Below, one piece after another: positions 1 to 12,381 of a DNA stretch of 64,000 nucleotides. Each line of letters starts with the position of its first letter. Position 1 is the first letter of the stretch. Position numbers and translations under genes: made by a program. The DNA comes from Streptomyces sp. NBC_00523. Its GTDB lineage: Bacteria > Actinomycetota > Actinomycetes > Streptomycetales > Streptomycetaceae. The DNA is taken from contig NZ_CP107837.1 of assembly GCF_036346615.1 (NCBI RefSeq), forward strand, positions 62,001 to 126,000. The letters are read 5' to 3'. The notes under the pieces were generated by a model. The model saw nothing but the letters and a program-made list of their open reading frames with translations, searched no databases and was not told where the DNA came from.

Positions 1-1543
1 CGGCGAGCACCTGGTGGCCCTCGGTGTGGTGGAAGGCGGCGACGCGGTCGGCCTGGACCCGTTCGCCGGTGAGGTTGAACTGGTTGGTGCGCAGCGACAG
101 CTGGGAGAGCCGGCGGATCTCGTGCGGCTCGGGCTCGGAGAGGGTGACCTCGGTACGCAGCTCAGCCAGGTAGTCCTCGTAGGATCCGGTGCTCCCGCGG
201 AACTCCTCGCGTGCGGCGGCCTCCTGGTAGCGAACGGTGCGACGGGTGTCGTCGTCGGTGATCTGCGGTGTGTCGAACCAGCCGTCCCGGAGCAGGGCGT
301 GCAGGTGCAGGGCCGGTTCGGTGCCGAGCGGGACGACGGCGGTGCCCGGCAGATGGCGGCGGATCAGGACCCGCTCCGCGGGCGAGTCGTCGAGGAAGAC
401 GAGGGAGTCGGCGGAGATGCCCAGCCGCCGGGCGATGGCGTGGAGGCTGCCGTCCTTGGGCTCCCAGCCGGCGTGGACGGCGACGAAGTCCGCGGGGCGC
501 AGGGTCATGTCGGGGTGGCCGGCGAGCACGTCGCGGACCGGGCCGGGGTCGTTCTTGCTGCTGACGGCGAGCAGCACCCCCTGGGCCGCGAGTTGTTTCG
601 CCACCCGCTGGACGGCCCGGTACGGCTCCCCGATCAGGGTGCCGCCCGGCGCGATGCCGTCGGGCCCGTCCTCGCCGAGGACCCCGCCCCACAGGGTGTT
701 GTCGAGGTCGAGGACGAGGCACTTCTTGGTCAGGCCGGACCGGGAGCGCAGCACGTGGGCCGCGTCGCGGGCGTAGGCGGAGAACAGCTCGTCGCTGAAG
801 GGCGAGCGGGTGTAGAGGGCCAGTCGCGGATCGCCGGCCGGGCCCGTGGACGCGATGACCGGGTCGAGGTCGAGGACGACGAGGGCGGGGTGGCTCTCGG
901 TCAGGCGCAGCAGCCGGGCGTTGAACTCGCGCCACACCGCGCCCAGCCGGGCGCGCCCGCTCTGGTCCACGAGCTGCTGGGCGCAGTGGCGGGGCAGCGG
1001 CAGGGTGTTGAGGACCAGGGTGCCGGTGCCGTGGGCGGTGTGCGCCTCGGCGACGAGGGTGAGGTGGGCGGCGAGTTCCGCGCAGGCGGTCTCGACGTCG
1101 TCGGGGCCCCAGGGCAGCGGGAGCCGGCCGAGGACCGCGTCGGCGTCCATGACGCACAGGGTGAGGTCGGGGCGGGCGGTGCGCAGCTCCCCGCCGGGGT
1201 CGGTGAGATCGCGCAGGTAGGCACCGTGGGTGCCGTGGACCTGGTGGGCCAGCAGGCCGTGCCGGGCAAGCTCGGCGGTCAGCGGGTCGGTGAGCTGGGC
1301 CAGCGTGGAGTGGCCGGTGACGGCGACGGTGACCACGGGCGTCGCCGGATGGCCGGCGAGGACGTCCTCGGTGCGCAGGGAGGCCAGGACGCGGCCGCAG
1401 CGGCGCAGTTCGGACAGCAGGTCGGTCTCCGTCCGGGACGGGTCGTCGGTGATCTCGGCCAGCAGGGAGCGGACCCGCGGATAGCGGGCGGCGAGTCTCC
1501 CGGTGGTGTGCAGTGCGCGGAGTTCCTCCAGCGGTGTGGTCAC
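1..1543 (-). CDS. FkbH-like HAD-superfamily protein, glyceryl-ACP forming (partial, C-terminus beyond window)
   Basis: FkbH-family enzymes dephosphorylate 1,3-bisphosphoglycerate and load the glyceryl unit onto an ACP, for hydroxy/methoxymalonyl-ACP or tetronate formation. The frame starts at GTG 1543, overlapping the upstream KASIII stop as GTGA. About 514 codons lie in the window and the 3' end is cut off. The HAD nucleophile motif DLDNTLWGG lies near residue 280, a second HAD loop FLDDSPAER near residue 390, and the FkbH-typical RTNQFNLTGERV near residue 490. About 270 residues precede the HAD motif, so this is the long form with an N-terminal extension. No methoxymalonyl dehydrogenase or O-methyltransferase is visible nearby. 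Next to a KASIII gene, a tetronate-type glyceryl role is more likely than methoxymalonyl. Family assignment is firm; the product role is inferred. Confidence 0.88.
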   Translation of the reverse strand, partial: MTTPLEELRALHTTGRLAARYPRVRSLLAEITDDPSRTETDLLSELRRCGRVLASLRTEDVLAGHPATPVVTVAVTGHSTLAQLTDPLTAELARHGLLAHQVHGTHGAYLRDLTDPGGELRTARPDLTLCVMDADAVLGRLPLPWGPDDVETACAELAAHLTLVAEAHTAHGTGTLVLNTLPLPRHCAQQLVDQSGRARLGAVWREFNARLLRLTESHPALVVLDLDPVIASTGPAGDPRLALYTRSPFSDELFSAYARDAAHVLRSRSGLTKKCLVLDLDNTLWGGVLGEDGPDGIAPGGTLIGEPYRAVQRVAKQLAAQGVLLAVSSKNDPGPVRDVLAGHPDMTLRPADFVAVHAGWEPKDGSLHAIARRLGISADSLVFLDDSPAERVLIRRHLPGTAVVPLGTEPALHLHALLRDGWFDTPQITDDDTRRTVRYQEAAAREEFRGSTGSYEDYLAELRTEVTLSEPEPHEIRRLSQLSLRTNQFNLTGERVQADRVAAFHHTEGHQVLA

Positions 1544-2582
1544 CGTGCGTCCTCCTTCTCCAGGGCGAGACCCGCCTTGATCCATTTGCTGGACTCGACG
1601 ACGAGGGCCAGGGCCCGGTCTCCGGGGCGGAGCTCCGGTACGAGGCGGTCGAGCTGGACGAACGGCAGGGCGTTTCCGGTGTTTCCGGTTTCGGCGACGC
1701 AGGAGATCTCCCGGGGGCCGGGCAGCGCCAGATCCTCGACGATGCGCCGGGTCATCCGGCCGGAGAGCTGGGGCGGCAACAGGAAGTCGATCGTGTCGGA
1801 GCTCCAGCCGGTGGTCTCCAGCAGCTGCCAGAGGATCTCCCCCGCCATGACGGGCACGCCCTCCTCGATGGCCTTGTAGTCCTCGTGGAGCATGCGGCGG
1901 TCCGGGTCCCGGCGGGCGGGCCCCTCCCAGTCGATGGTCTGGCCCGGGGCGCGGCCCTGCCCGGTGAAGCAGTTGAGCAGCGCCCGTACGCCGATGGCCT
2001 CGCCCTCCGGGTCCGCGCTGACGACGGCCGCGCCCGCGCCGTCGCCGAACAGCACGTAGTTGATGAGCTCCTGGGTGGGCAGGGTGGCGGCGCCGCGCGT
2101 GGGGTCGAGGAAGCGTGCGGTGACGTCCCCGCCGACGACGAGTCCGGCCCGGTGGCCGGAGGCGATCAGCGCGCGGCCGAGGTCGAGGGCCTGGACGGCG
2201 CCCGCACAGCCCGCCTGGATCTGGTACACGGGCAGGTAGTTGAGCCCGAGCCGGTCCGCGACCTGGGTGGCCGTGGTCGGGAGCAGGGTGTCGGGGGTGG
2301 TGGTGGTGAGGACCAGGAAGTCGAGTTCGGAGGCGGCGAATCCGGACGCGTCCAGCGCCCGGCCTGCGGCCTCGGCGCACAGGTCGGCCAGGGAGTGCAG
2401 GACCTCGCCGGTGCCCAGGTCCCAGCCGAAGTGGCGGGTGCGGGTGCCCACGAAGAGGTCGATCCACTCCTCGCTGATGCCGAAGACCTTGCCGAGGGAG
2501 GCGTTGGTGACGGCGGGTCCGGGCAGGGCGGCGGCGGTGCCGGCGATGTGGAAGGCGGGTACGGGCGTGCCCGTGGGGCGGC

Positions 2583-2586
<4 letters not shown>
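1540..2586 (-). CDS. KASIII (FabH)-like condensing enzyme, active-site His missing
   Basis: 348 aa, ATG 2586 overlapping the upstream PKS stop (ATGA) and its own stop overlapping the FkbH GTG. The FabH fold signature is clear: nucleophile Cys127 in QAGCAGA, and an Asn loop GNTGNA with Asn302. At the place of the usual catalytic His (PHQAN) it reads LLPPQLSGR, so His is replaced by Pro272. In RK-682-type tetronate pathways a FabH homologue condenses a beta-ketoacyl thioester with glyceryl-ACP. The position between a KS-AT-ACP that would make a beta-ketoacyl chain and an FkbH gene fits that job. Loss of His argues against ordinary decarboxylative Claisen chemistry on malonyl-ACP. Fold is certain; the reaction is inferred from context. 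Confidence 0.85.
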
Positions 2587-5581
<2,995 letters not shown>

Positions 5582-5585
<4 letters not shown>

Positions 5586-5872
5586 GGGCGCGTCCGGCCG
5601 GCCGGGACCCGGACGCCGCGCGAGGCCAGGTGCTGGGCCAGTGCGGCCACCGTGGAGTGGTCCCAGGCCATGGACGGGTCGACCGGGATGCCGAACTCGT
5701 CCTCCACGTCGCCGCAGAGGCTCAGTGCGCACACCGAGTCCATGCCGTACACGGCGAGCGGAACGGTGGGGTCGATGCTTTCGGGCTCCCGGTCCAGGTA
5801 AACGGCGAGCCGGTCGGTCAGCCACCCGTACAGCGGGGCAGCCGCGCTGCGCGGCGGCGCGGGCAGGGTCAT
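5582..5872 (-). CDS. Discrete acyl carrier protein, likely FAAL partner
   Basis: 96 aa, ATG 5872, preceded by a good ribosome-binding site (GAAGGAGT) in the 35-bp gap after the dehydrogenase gene. The phosphopantetheine site is YGMDSVCALSL, with Ser about 50 residues in. The C-terminal AWDHSTVAALAQHLAS resembles ACPs that accept acyl-adenylate from fatty acyl-AMP ligases. Its stop overlaps the KS-AT-ACP start, so the two products are probably made in ratio by coupled translation. It probably receives the FAAL-activated fatty acid and carries it through the dehydrogenase to the KS. Serving as the glyceryl carrier for FkbH is the alternative. Confidence 0.88.
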
Positions 5873-5907
5873 GCCGGACTCCTTCGGTGCAAGGCCATGC
5901 CGGTCGG

Positions 5908-7653
5908 TCAGCCGGGAAGGGGGACGTTGTACAGGTCGTAGCTGCGCTGGTCGCCGAAGCGGGCGAGGACCTCCTGGTGGATCCGGGCCGTGCACTCGGC
6001 GGGCATGTCGACGCCGGGGGCGCCGAGGCGCCGGGCGATGTGGTGCAGGGCCAGGGCCGCCCAGGCGGGGTCGGCGAGGAAGGGGTCCCGGTCCGCGTCG
6101 CCGTGCCGCCACACGCCGAGGACGGCCGCGGCGGCGAGCACCAGGACGTACCGGTCGGTGAGCGTGAACCAGACGGGGCTCACAGGGGCTCCGCCACCGG
6201 GCGGGGGCAGGGCCAGCACGCGGGTGCGCAGGTCCCGGAGTTCGTCGACCATCTGCCCGGCGAGTTCGCGCAGGGCACGCTCGACGGGGCTCCGGCCGGT
6301 CAGCGTCCCCGCGGTCTCCACGAGGGAGGCGCTGAGGCTGTCGCGCCCGCAGGCCAGCGCCAGCTGGTCGTAGTCGAACGGGGGCAGCGGGGCGCCGGGC
6401 TTGAACAGGGCGTCGGATGCGGGCGGTTCGTTGAACCAGGACCGGGCGGCCAGGGCCGGGAGCTGAGGGATGATCGTCGCCTGGCAGGCGACGGTTCCCG
6501 CGTGTCCCAGGCTGACCACGGGCACGTCCCGCAGGTGCTTCTGGAAGACGCCGACGGTGCCGCCCCGGGTGTAGAGCTGCGAGCCGAGGACGGTGGACAG
6601 GTCGTACATCGTGTCGCTGAGCACGCGCGGCAGCAGCGACTTGACCGCGGCCGAGTAGACGCTGGTCTCGGCCGGGTGCAGGTGCAGGGCGCGGGTGGCG
6701 ACGACGGCCAGGCAGTCGTAGAACAGCAGGTTCACGAAGGCGTTCGCCAGGGTGATCGCCGTGTGCTCGGGGTCGACGGGGGCGCCGTGCCCGGGTTTCT
6801 GGGTGCGGTCGACGAGGACGGCGGTACGCAGGCAGGTGTCCACGGCGGCGGCGACCAGGGAGGCCATGACGGTGCGGCTCATCTGGAAGGACCGCAGGGA
6901 GGTGGGCACGCCGCTGCCGAGCGGGCCGAGCAGGGCCTGCTCGGGCACCGGGCAGTCCTCGAACGCGACGGAGTCGAAGTGGCAGCCGCGCATGCCGGTA
7001 CGGGGACGGCGGCGGGTGACCCGGTAGCGGTCGGCCGGCAGGGTCCGCGGATCCAGCAGGAGGGCGGAGTGGCTGCCGCTGCCGGGGCGGTCGTCCGTCC
7101 GGCAGAACAGCACGAGGGCGTCGGCCCGGTGCAGGTTGTTGACGACGGACTTGGCGCCGCTCACGGACAGGCCGGCCGCGGTGCGGGTGGCGGCCACCTG
7201 GCTGCGGACGAAGTCGTTCGTGTGGGCGGTCTCGTGCTGGGCGATGGCCGCTTTGGAGCCGGACAGCAGCAGCCGGGCGAGCCAGTCGCGCTGGTCCGTG
7301 CTGCCGCTCATCCACACGTCCGACGCGGCCATGAAGGTGCTCATGCCGTAGCCGGCGCCGAGGGCGGCGTCGCGCCGGAAGACGGGGCGCATCACGCGCA
7401 GCAGGGTCTCGGCGGAGTCGAAGCGCCCGCCGAGTTCGCGCGGCACGTACTCGGCGTTCAGGCCGAACTCGTCGAGGAGGGCTTCCGCGTCCGCGGACAG
7501 CGTGCCGCGCCGGTCGGCGACCAGCAGCTTCGCGTACCCGGTGGGGTTGCGGGCGTCGGTGGGGTCTCCCAGCAGGCGCTCCAGCTCGGCGGCCCGGTCC
7601 CCCGCCGGCGCACCGGGGGTACGGGGCCGGGGTCCGAGCGTGAGGGTGCTCAC
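5908..7653 (-). CDS. Acyl-CoA dehydrogenase-like flavoprotein
   Basis: 581 aa from GTG 7653, overlapping the FAAL stop as GTGA. This start gives VSTLTLGPRPR; the open frame continues upstream only within the FAAL gene. The first 400 residues resemble the acyl-CoA dehydrogenase fold: LLDEFGLNAEYVPRELGG near 60, the substrate/FAD region AIAQHETAHTNDFVRSQV, a beta-domain loop CHFDSVAFEDCPVP, then helical segments such as GTVGVFQKHLRDVPVVSL. It is longer than the usual 380-400 aa, with about 150 extra C-terminal residues of no recognised domain. Between FAAL and ACP genes, the likely job is alpha,beta-desaturation of a fatty acyl-ACP, as in FAAL-initiated lipopeptide pathways. I could not confidently place the catalytic Glu. 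Confidence 0.78.
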   Translation of the reverse strand: MSTLTLGPRPRTPGAPAGDRAAELERLLGDPTDARNPTGYAKLLVADRRGTLSADAEALLDEFGLNAEYVPRELGGRFDSAETLLRVMRPVFRRDAALGAGYGMSTFMAASDVWMSGSTDQRDWLARLLLSGSKAAIAQHETAHTNDFVRSQVAATRTAAGLSVSGAKSVVNNLHRADALVLFCRTDDRPGSGSHSALLLDPRTLPADRYRVTRRRPRTGMRGCHFDSVAFEDCPVPEQALLGPLGSGVPTSLRSFQMSRTVMASLVAAAVDTCLRTAVLVDRTQKPGHGAPVDPEHTAITLANAFVNLLFYDCLAVVATRALHLHPAETSVYSAAVKSLLPRVLSDTMYDLSTVLGSQLYTRGGTVGVFQKHLRDVPVVSLGHAGTVACQATIIPQLPALAARSWFNEPPASDALFKPGAPLPPFDYDQLALACGRDSLSASLVETAGTLTGRSPVERALRELAGQMVDELRDLRTRVLALPPPGGGAPVSPVWFTLTDRYVLVLAAAAVLGVWRHGDADRDPFLADPAWAALALHHIARRLGAPGVDMPAECTARIHQEVLARFGDQRSYDLYNVPLPG

Positions 7654-9467
7654 CACGGCAGGTCCTGGGCCCGGCGGGCCGCCGACGCGGGGACGGCCTC
7701 GTCGTCGGCCGGCAGAAGGGGGGCGTCCACCAGGGCGCGCACGGCGGGGTCGAGGACTTCGTGGAGGCTGGAGAGGCCGCCTCTCAGAAACAGTTTCCGC
7801 ATCAGGGCGCGCTGGATCTTGCCGCTCGTGGTGCGGCGCAGGGTGCCGGGCCGGACCAGGACGACGTTGCCGACGGGCACGTCGAAGTCGCGTCCGGCCA
7901 GGGTCTGGATCCGGCGGGTCAGGTCCTGGAGCCGTGCCGTGTCGGTGTGGGGGACGCGCACCTCGTGCACGATGACGAGTTGTTCGCGGTCGGCGTCCAC
8001 GGTGAAGACCGCGCCGCCGCCGGCTCCGAGCGCCGGGTCGATCTCGCGGACGGCCCATTCGACGTCCTGGGGGTAGATGTTGCGGCCGTTGAGGATGATG
8101 ACGTCCTTCAGCCGCCCGGTGACGTACAGCTCGCCGTCCTCGACGACGCCCAGGTCCCCGGTACGCAGGAAGCCGGAGTCGCCGCCGGCCAGGACCGCGT
8201 GGAAGGTGTGCGCGGTCTCGGAGGGGCGCCGCCAGTAGCCCTGGGCGACGCTGTCGCCGCGCAGCCAGATCTCGCCCACCCGGCCGGCGGGCAGCGGGCT
8301 GCCGCTGACGGGGTCCACGATGCGCAGGTCGAAGTCCTGGTCGACCGGGCCGCTGGAGACCAGCGTGCGGGAGGCCTCGCCGGGCGCGGGGGCGCGCAGT
8401 TCGTCGCGTTCGAGAGCGGCCGGGTCGACGGCGCGGTGGCGGTACGGGGCGCCCGGGGTGGTCCCGGAGACGACGAGGGTGGCTTCGGCGAGGCCGTAGG
8501 CCGGGTACACGCTTCCGGGGCGCAGGCCCGCGGCGGCGAACCGGGCGGCGAAGGCGTCGAGGGTGTCGGCGCGGACCGGTTCGGCACCGTTGAGGGCGAG
8601 TCGCCAGCCGGATAGGTCGAGTCCGGCGAGCTGGGCGTCGGTGACCCGCCGCAGGCACAGGTCGTAGCAGAAGTTCGGTCCGCCGCCGACGGTCACCCCG
8701 TGTTCGGAGATCATCCGGAGCCAGTTGACGGGCCGTTTGACGAAGGCGGTGGCGGACATCTGGACGGACGCGGAACCCAGCCACAGGGGGTGCAGCAGGT
8801 GCGCGATCAGGCCCATGTCGTGGTAGTGCGGCAGCCAGCTGCCGAACCGGTCGGCGGGTGAGGTGCCGAGCGCCCGTCCGATGGCCGCCTCGTTGGCGAG
8901 GAGATTGCGGTGGCTGACCATGACACCACGGGGCCGGGTGGTGGAGCCGGACGTGTACTGGAGGAAGGCCAGGTCGTCGGGGCCGGTCGCGGGCGGTTCC
9001 CAGTCCTGCGCGGCCGAGGTCGCGCCGACGATGTCGGAGGCCAGGACGACGGCTTCGGCGCGGGTCTCCATGGCGAGCCACAGGGACACTTCGGCGGCGC
9101 TCGCCGCGTCGGTGAGGACGAGCCGCGCGCCGGTGTCCTTGATGATCCCGGAGACCCGGTGCAAGCGCTCGCCCCGGTCGCCGGGGAGCGGGGCGGGCAC
9201 CGCGATGGCGCCCGCGTAGAGGCAGCCGACGAACGCCTTGAGGAATTCGGGGCCCTGCGGGTGGAGCAGCAGCACCGGCTGGCCCTGGGCGCCATGGGAG
9301 CGCAGCCGGACGGCCAGGCTGCGCGCGGCGGCGTCGAGGTCCGCGTACGAGAGCCGTTCCTCGACCGTGCCCGCGGCCGTGTCGCGCAGGAAGATGTGCG
9401 CGTCCGCCTCGCCCAGGGCCCGTGCCCGATCCATGATCAGCTCGGTGAACGTTCGGTACTCGGTCAA
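7650..9467 (-). CDS. Fatty acyl-AMP ligase (FAAL)
   Basis: 605 aa. FAALs adenylate a free fatty acid with ATP and pass it to a carrier protein instead of CoA. The AMP-binding loop YTSGSTTRPRGV is at residues 171-182, followed by SWLPHYHDMGLIA, the adenylate motif AYGLAEATLVVSG, RTGDLGVVEDGELYVTGR, and KDVIILNGRNIYPQDVE typical of this family. The C-terminal half carries TSGKIQRALMRK. The start at 9467 is TTG, with GAGGGGG about 7 bases upstream; an ATG 11 codons further in is the fallback. It is first in the minus-strand operon and overlaps the dehydrogenase gene, so it sets the fatty starter for the ACP and KS-AT-ACP that follow. Confidence 0.93.
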   Translation of the reverse strand: MTEYRTFTELIMDRARALGEADAHIFLRDTAAGTVEERLSYADLDAAARSLAVRLRSHGAQGQPVLLLHPQGPEFLKAFVGCLYAGAIAVPAPLPGDRGERLHRVSGIIKDTGARLVLTDAASAAEVSLWLAMETRAEAVVLASDIVGATSAAQDWEPPATGPDDLAFLQYTSGSTTRPRGVMVSHRNLLANEAAIGRALGTSPADRFGSWLPHYHDMGLIAHLLHPLWLGSASVQMSATAFVKRPVNWLRMISEHGVTVGGGPNFCYDLCLRRVTDAQLAGLDLSGWRLALNGAEPVRADTLDAFAARFAAAGLRPGSVYPAYGLAEATLVVSGTTPGAPYRHRAVDPAALERDELRAPAPGEASRTLVSSGPVDQDFDLRIVDPVSGSPLPAGRVGEIWLRGDSVAQGYWRRPSETAHTFHAVLAGGDSGFLRTGDLGVVEDGELYVTGRLKDVIILNGRNIYPQDVEWAVREIDPALGAGGGAVFTVDADREQLVIVHEVRVPHTDTARLQDLTRRIQTLAGRDFDVPVGNVVLVRPGTLRRTTSGKIQRALMRKLFLRGGLSSLHEVLDPAVRALVDAPLLPADDEAVPASAARRAQDLPW

Positions 9468-9678
9468 CGTAGGCCCCCTCGTGGTGCGCTCGGGGCAGCA
9501 GCGGTACGCCCCTCGTCCGCTCCCACCTGGGCGCCCGCATCGTCCGTTCCGCGGCTAAAGCGGGGCTTGCAGCGTGCGTGTGCGGGGGTTGCGGCGCCCG
9601 GTTCAGGGGGGCGCCTGTCCGGAGCCGGGGTCGGTCGCGTGCCTAGCCTGGCGATCGAAATCAGCCGGGGGAGGGCGT
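9468..9678. promoter_or_regulatory. Divergent intergenic region, FAAL operon (-) / SARP gene (+)
   Basis: A 211-base non-coding stretch between two divergent transcription units. The minus-strand side holds the putative SARP box described separately. On the plus side, TAGCCT at 9644-9649 is a reasonable -10 hexamer about 30 bases before the SARP ATG, without a convincing -35. The ribosome-binding site GGGGGAGG lies just before ATG 9679. No hairpin terminator or small gene is seen. Confidence 0.5.
9539..9570 (-). promoter_or_regulatory. Putative SARP box and -10 of the FAAL operon
   Basis: Read on the minus strand: GCAAGCC at 9570-9564, then 11 bp downstream TTTAGCC at 9559-9553, then exactly 8 bp to GACGAT at 9544-9539. 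Heptamer repeats at one helical turn placed 8 bp before a -10 are the layout known for SARP (OmpR-like) activators. The first heptamer matches the second at only 4 of 7 bases, and the -10 lacks the usual leading T. Confidence 0.45.
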
Positions 9679-12303
9679 ATGCGTTTTCGAATACTGGGTC
9701 CGTTGGAGGTAGGCAGGGCCGGAGGGCCGGAGCCGGACTCCGGGGGGTCCGGAAACCTGACACCGCGCGCCGCGAAGATCCGGGTGGTCCTGGCCGCGCT
9801 CCTGGTACGGGCGAACGAGATCGTCTCCGTGGACACCCTGATCGACGAGCTGTGGGGCGAGGAGCCGCCCCGTACGGCCACCACCACGTTGCAGGTGTAC
9901 GTGTCCCAGCTGCGCAAGCTGCTGGACGAGGCGGACGCCGAGTACGGCAGGGAAGCGCTGGTGACCCGGGCGCCCGGCTACGAACTGCGGCTGGACCCCG
10001 CGCAGCTGGACCTCACCGTCTTCCAGGAGCTGTACGAGCGCGGGCAGGAGCGGATGGAGCAGCGCGAGTACGAGGCCGCTTCGCGGCTTCAGCGCCAGGC
10101 CCTGGCGCTGTGGCGCGGCCCCCTGCTTTCGGACACCCCGCACGGTCCGCTGCTGGACGGCACGGCGGTGCGGATGACGGAGGTGCGGACGGCGGCGCTG
10201 GAACAGCGGATCCGGGCCGACCTCCACCTGGGACGGCAGCAGGCCCTGATCGGTGAGCTGCAGTCGGTGGTCGCGGAGTTCCCGCTGCGGGAGGAGTTCT
10301 TCGCCCACCTGATGGTCGCCCTGTACCGGTCGGGGCGGCAGGCGGACGCCCTCCAGGTCTTCGCCCGGCTGCGGCGCGGGCTGGTGGAGGAACTCGGCAT
10401 CGATCCCGGCCTGGAACTCCAGACGCTGCACCGGCAGATCCTGGGCGGCGACCCGGAGCTGCTGCGGCCGACGGGGCACGGCGGCGCCGTCGAGGTCTCG
10501 GGAGCGGACCGTGCCCGGATCCAGGTCCCGGGTGCCGTGCCGGAACCGGGGACGCCGGACGGCCCCGACGCCCCGGCCGCGCACCGGTCCGTGGTGGAGC
10601 TGCCCGCGGCCGACCAGCTGTTCACCGGGCGCGAGGAGGAGCTGGGTGCCCTGGCCGCGCTGCTGGCCGCGCCCGGCGGCCGGATCGTGGTCCTCGGCGG
10701 CCAGGTGGGCGTCGGCAAGACCGCCCTGGCCACGGAGGCCGCGCACCGGGCGGGCGAGCGCTTCCCCGGCGGCCGGGTCCTGCTCCGGATGCGGCCCGAC
10801 GCGCACGAGGGCCGCGAGGGCATGGACGGTCCGGCGGCCGTGGCGCGGATCGCCCGGCTGTACGGCGCCGAGGGCGCCCTGCCCGGGGACGCCCGCGCAC
10901 TGCGGGACCTGCTGCGGGGGCTGACCGGCGGCCGGCGCCTGCTGGTGGTCCTGGACTCGGTGGACCGCGCGGACCAGGTCGAGCCCTTGGCAAAGGCCCT
11001 GCCCGAGGCCAGGTTCCTGGTCACCTGTCGGCGGGTGCCGCCCGGGCTGGACGGGCGGGTGCTCCTCCTCGACGTGCCCGCGCCCAGGGACGCGCGGCGG
11101 CTGTTGGTGGCCGCGCGCCGCGGTGCCGGGACGCCGGACGAGGCGGAGGCCACGGAGATCGCCGAGCTGTGCGGACAGCTCCCGCTGGCGCTGCGCGCCG
11201 CCGCCCGCGCCGAACCGTGCGCGGCGGCCCGGTTCCGTGGCGCGCCGGGGCGGCTCGTGGAACTGGACGCGGTGGACCCTGGGTTCCTGGACCGGCTGGG
11301 CACGGCGTACGAGGACGTCGACAGCACGCGGCAGCGGGAGTTCCGGCTGCTGGGACTGCTGCCCGAGGGCCCTTTCGGGGCGGAGTCGGCCGCCGCGGTC
11401 CTGGGCACGGACGCGGCCGGCGCACGAGCCGCGGTGGCGGAGCTGGTGGCGGCCGGGCTGGTCCGGGAGGAACTGCCGAGCGCCGGGCGCCCGGCGTACT
11501 ACCGGCTGTCCGAACCCCTGCGGCTGCTGGCGGTGGACCGGCTCGCCGCGCACGAACCGGCGGACTCGGTGCGGACGGCCACCGGCCGGTTGTGCGCCGC
11601 GTACGAGGAGGCGCTGCGCGAGGTCTCCGGGCAGGTGAACGGGGCCCACTCCCTGGAGTGGCTGGCCCGGCAACGGCCCGCGTTCGTCACGATGGTCCGG
11701 CAGGCGGCCCGGTCCGGGCTGTGGGAGCAGACCGTACGCCTGACCGACGCGCTGACCGGTCTGCTGGAGACCCTCGCCGCGTGGGACGACTGGGAGAGCT
11801 GCCACCGGCTGGCCCTGGACGCCGCCCATCGGCTGGGCGATCTCCCGGCCCAGGCACGGCTGTTGCGCTCGCTGGGCGACCTGGCCTGGCAGCGGCGCGA
11901 ACTGCCGGCCGCCGGTGAACTGTACGAACGGGCCCTGCTGGCCGCCGACATCGCCTCCGACCTGCTCGAACGGAGCCGCGCCCTGACGGGCCTGGCCGAT
12001 CTGCGGCTGGACGCGGGCGCGGTCGACGGCGCGGCGGCCCTCCTCTCCCCCGCTCTGGACGCGGCCGCGCAGGACCCCCGTGCCCGGTTCGAAGCGCTGC
12101 GGGTGATGGGGTTGCTCGCGGTCGAGTGCGGGCGCCCGGCCACCGCCGAGGAGCACTTCGGCCAGTGCCTGTCCGAGGCGGTGGTCCTGGGTGACGCCCG
12201 TCTGGAGTCCTATGCCCGGCGCCGGCTGGCGGCACTGCGCACCCCGGCCCCGGACTGCTCGGAGGTCCGCCCGGGGGTCTGGCGGCTGCGCTCGGCGGCG
12301 TAG
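9679..12303 (+). CDS. SARP-family pathway activator, AfsR-like multidomain
   Basis: 874 aa, ATG 9679 after the ribosome-binding site GGGGGAGG; an in-frame extension upstream looks non-coding. Residues about 1-95 are an OmpR-type winged helix (MRFRILGPLEV, then TLIDELWGEEPP and LQVYVSQLRKLL). About 100-250 is the bacterial transcriptional activation domain (YELRLDPAQLDLTVFQELY to DPGLELQTLHRQIL). A nucleotide-binding NB-ARC-like domain follows, with P-loop GGQVGVGKTALA near 340 and RLLVVLDSVDRADQ near 419. The last 250 residues are helical, TPR-like (ARLLRSLGDLAWQRRELPAAG). Large SARPs of this design activate antibiotic clusters. Heptamer motifs near several promoters in this window are the likely targets. 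No LuxR or kinase domain. Confidence 0.93.
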   Translation: MRFRILGPLEVGRAGGPEPDSGGSGNLTPRAAKIRVVLAALLVRANEIVSVDTLIDELWGEEPPRTATTTLQVYVSQLRKLLDEADAEYGREALVTRAPGYELRLDPAQLDLTVFQELYERGQERMEQREYEAASRLQRQALALWRGPLLSDTPHGPLLDGTAVRMTEVRTAALEQRIRADLHLGRQQALIGELQSVVAEFPLREEFFAHLMVALYRSGRQADALQVFARLRRGLVEELGIDPGLELQTLHRQILGGDPELLRPTGHGGAVEVSGADRARIQVPGAVPEPGTPDGPDAPAAHRSVVELPAADQLFTGREEELGALAALLAAPGGRIVVLGGQVGVGKTALATEAAHRAGERFPGGRVLLRMRPDAHEGREGMDGPAAVARIARLYGAEGALPGDARALRDLLRGLTGGRRLLVVLDSVDRADQVEPLAKALPEARFLVTCRRVPPGLDGRVLLLDVPAPRDARRLLVAARRGAGTPDEAEATEIAELCGQLPLALRAAARAEPCAAARFRGAPGRLVELDAVDPGFLDRLGTAYEDVDSTRQREFRLLGLLPEGPFGAESAAAVLGTDAAGARAAVAELVAAGLVREELPSAGRPAYYRLSEPLRLLAVDRLAAHEPADSVRTATGRLCAAYEEALREVSGQVNGAHSLEWLARQRPAFVTMVRQAARSGLWEQTVRLTDALTGLLETLAAWDDWESCHRLALDAAHRLGDLPAQARLLRSLGDLAWQRRELPAAGELYERALLAADIASDLLERSRALTGLADLRLDAGAVDGAAALLSPALDAAAQDPRARFEALRVMGLLAVECGRPATAEEHFGQCLSEAVVLGDARLESYARRRLAALRTPAPDCSEVRPGVWRLRSAA

Positions 12304-12353
12304 AGGGGGGCGGGATCGGCCGGGCCTGTGTCCTTCATTGGCTACGGCCCCGG

Positions 12354-12374
12354 TTTAGCGGGGCCCCCTAGCAT
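12354..12374 (+). promoter_or_regulatory. Putative SARP box and -10 of mutAB; leaderless start
   Basis: TTTAGCG at 12354-12360, then 8 bp, then TAGCAT at 12369-12374. A transcript from this -10 would begin at or within a base of the mutA ATG (12382), so the message would be leaderless, which is common in Streptomyces. A second heptamer 11 bp upstream (TACGGCC, 12343-12349) is poor. The match to the spacing at the other boxes is the main support. Confidence 0.5.
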
Positions 12375-12381
12375 CCGCGCC

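Noticed and set aside
14..1879. A plus-strand open frame of about 620 codons over the FkbH and KASIII genes
   Set aside because: The minus strand carries HAD and FabH motifs in coupled frames; the plus frame is Gly/Arg/Val-rich without domains.
5586..5825. N-terminal extension of the KS-AT-ACP reading frame upstream of GTG 5585
   Set aside because: It lies entirely within the ACP gene in another frame and is Arg/Pro/Gly-rich. The GTGA overlap matches the other junctions in the operon.
9574..9678. N-terminal extension of the SARP gene
   Set aside because: The MRFRILGPLEV start is the family norm, has a good ribosome-binding site, and the extension overlaps the promoter region.
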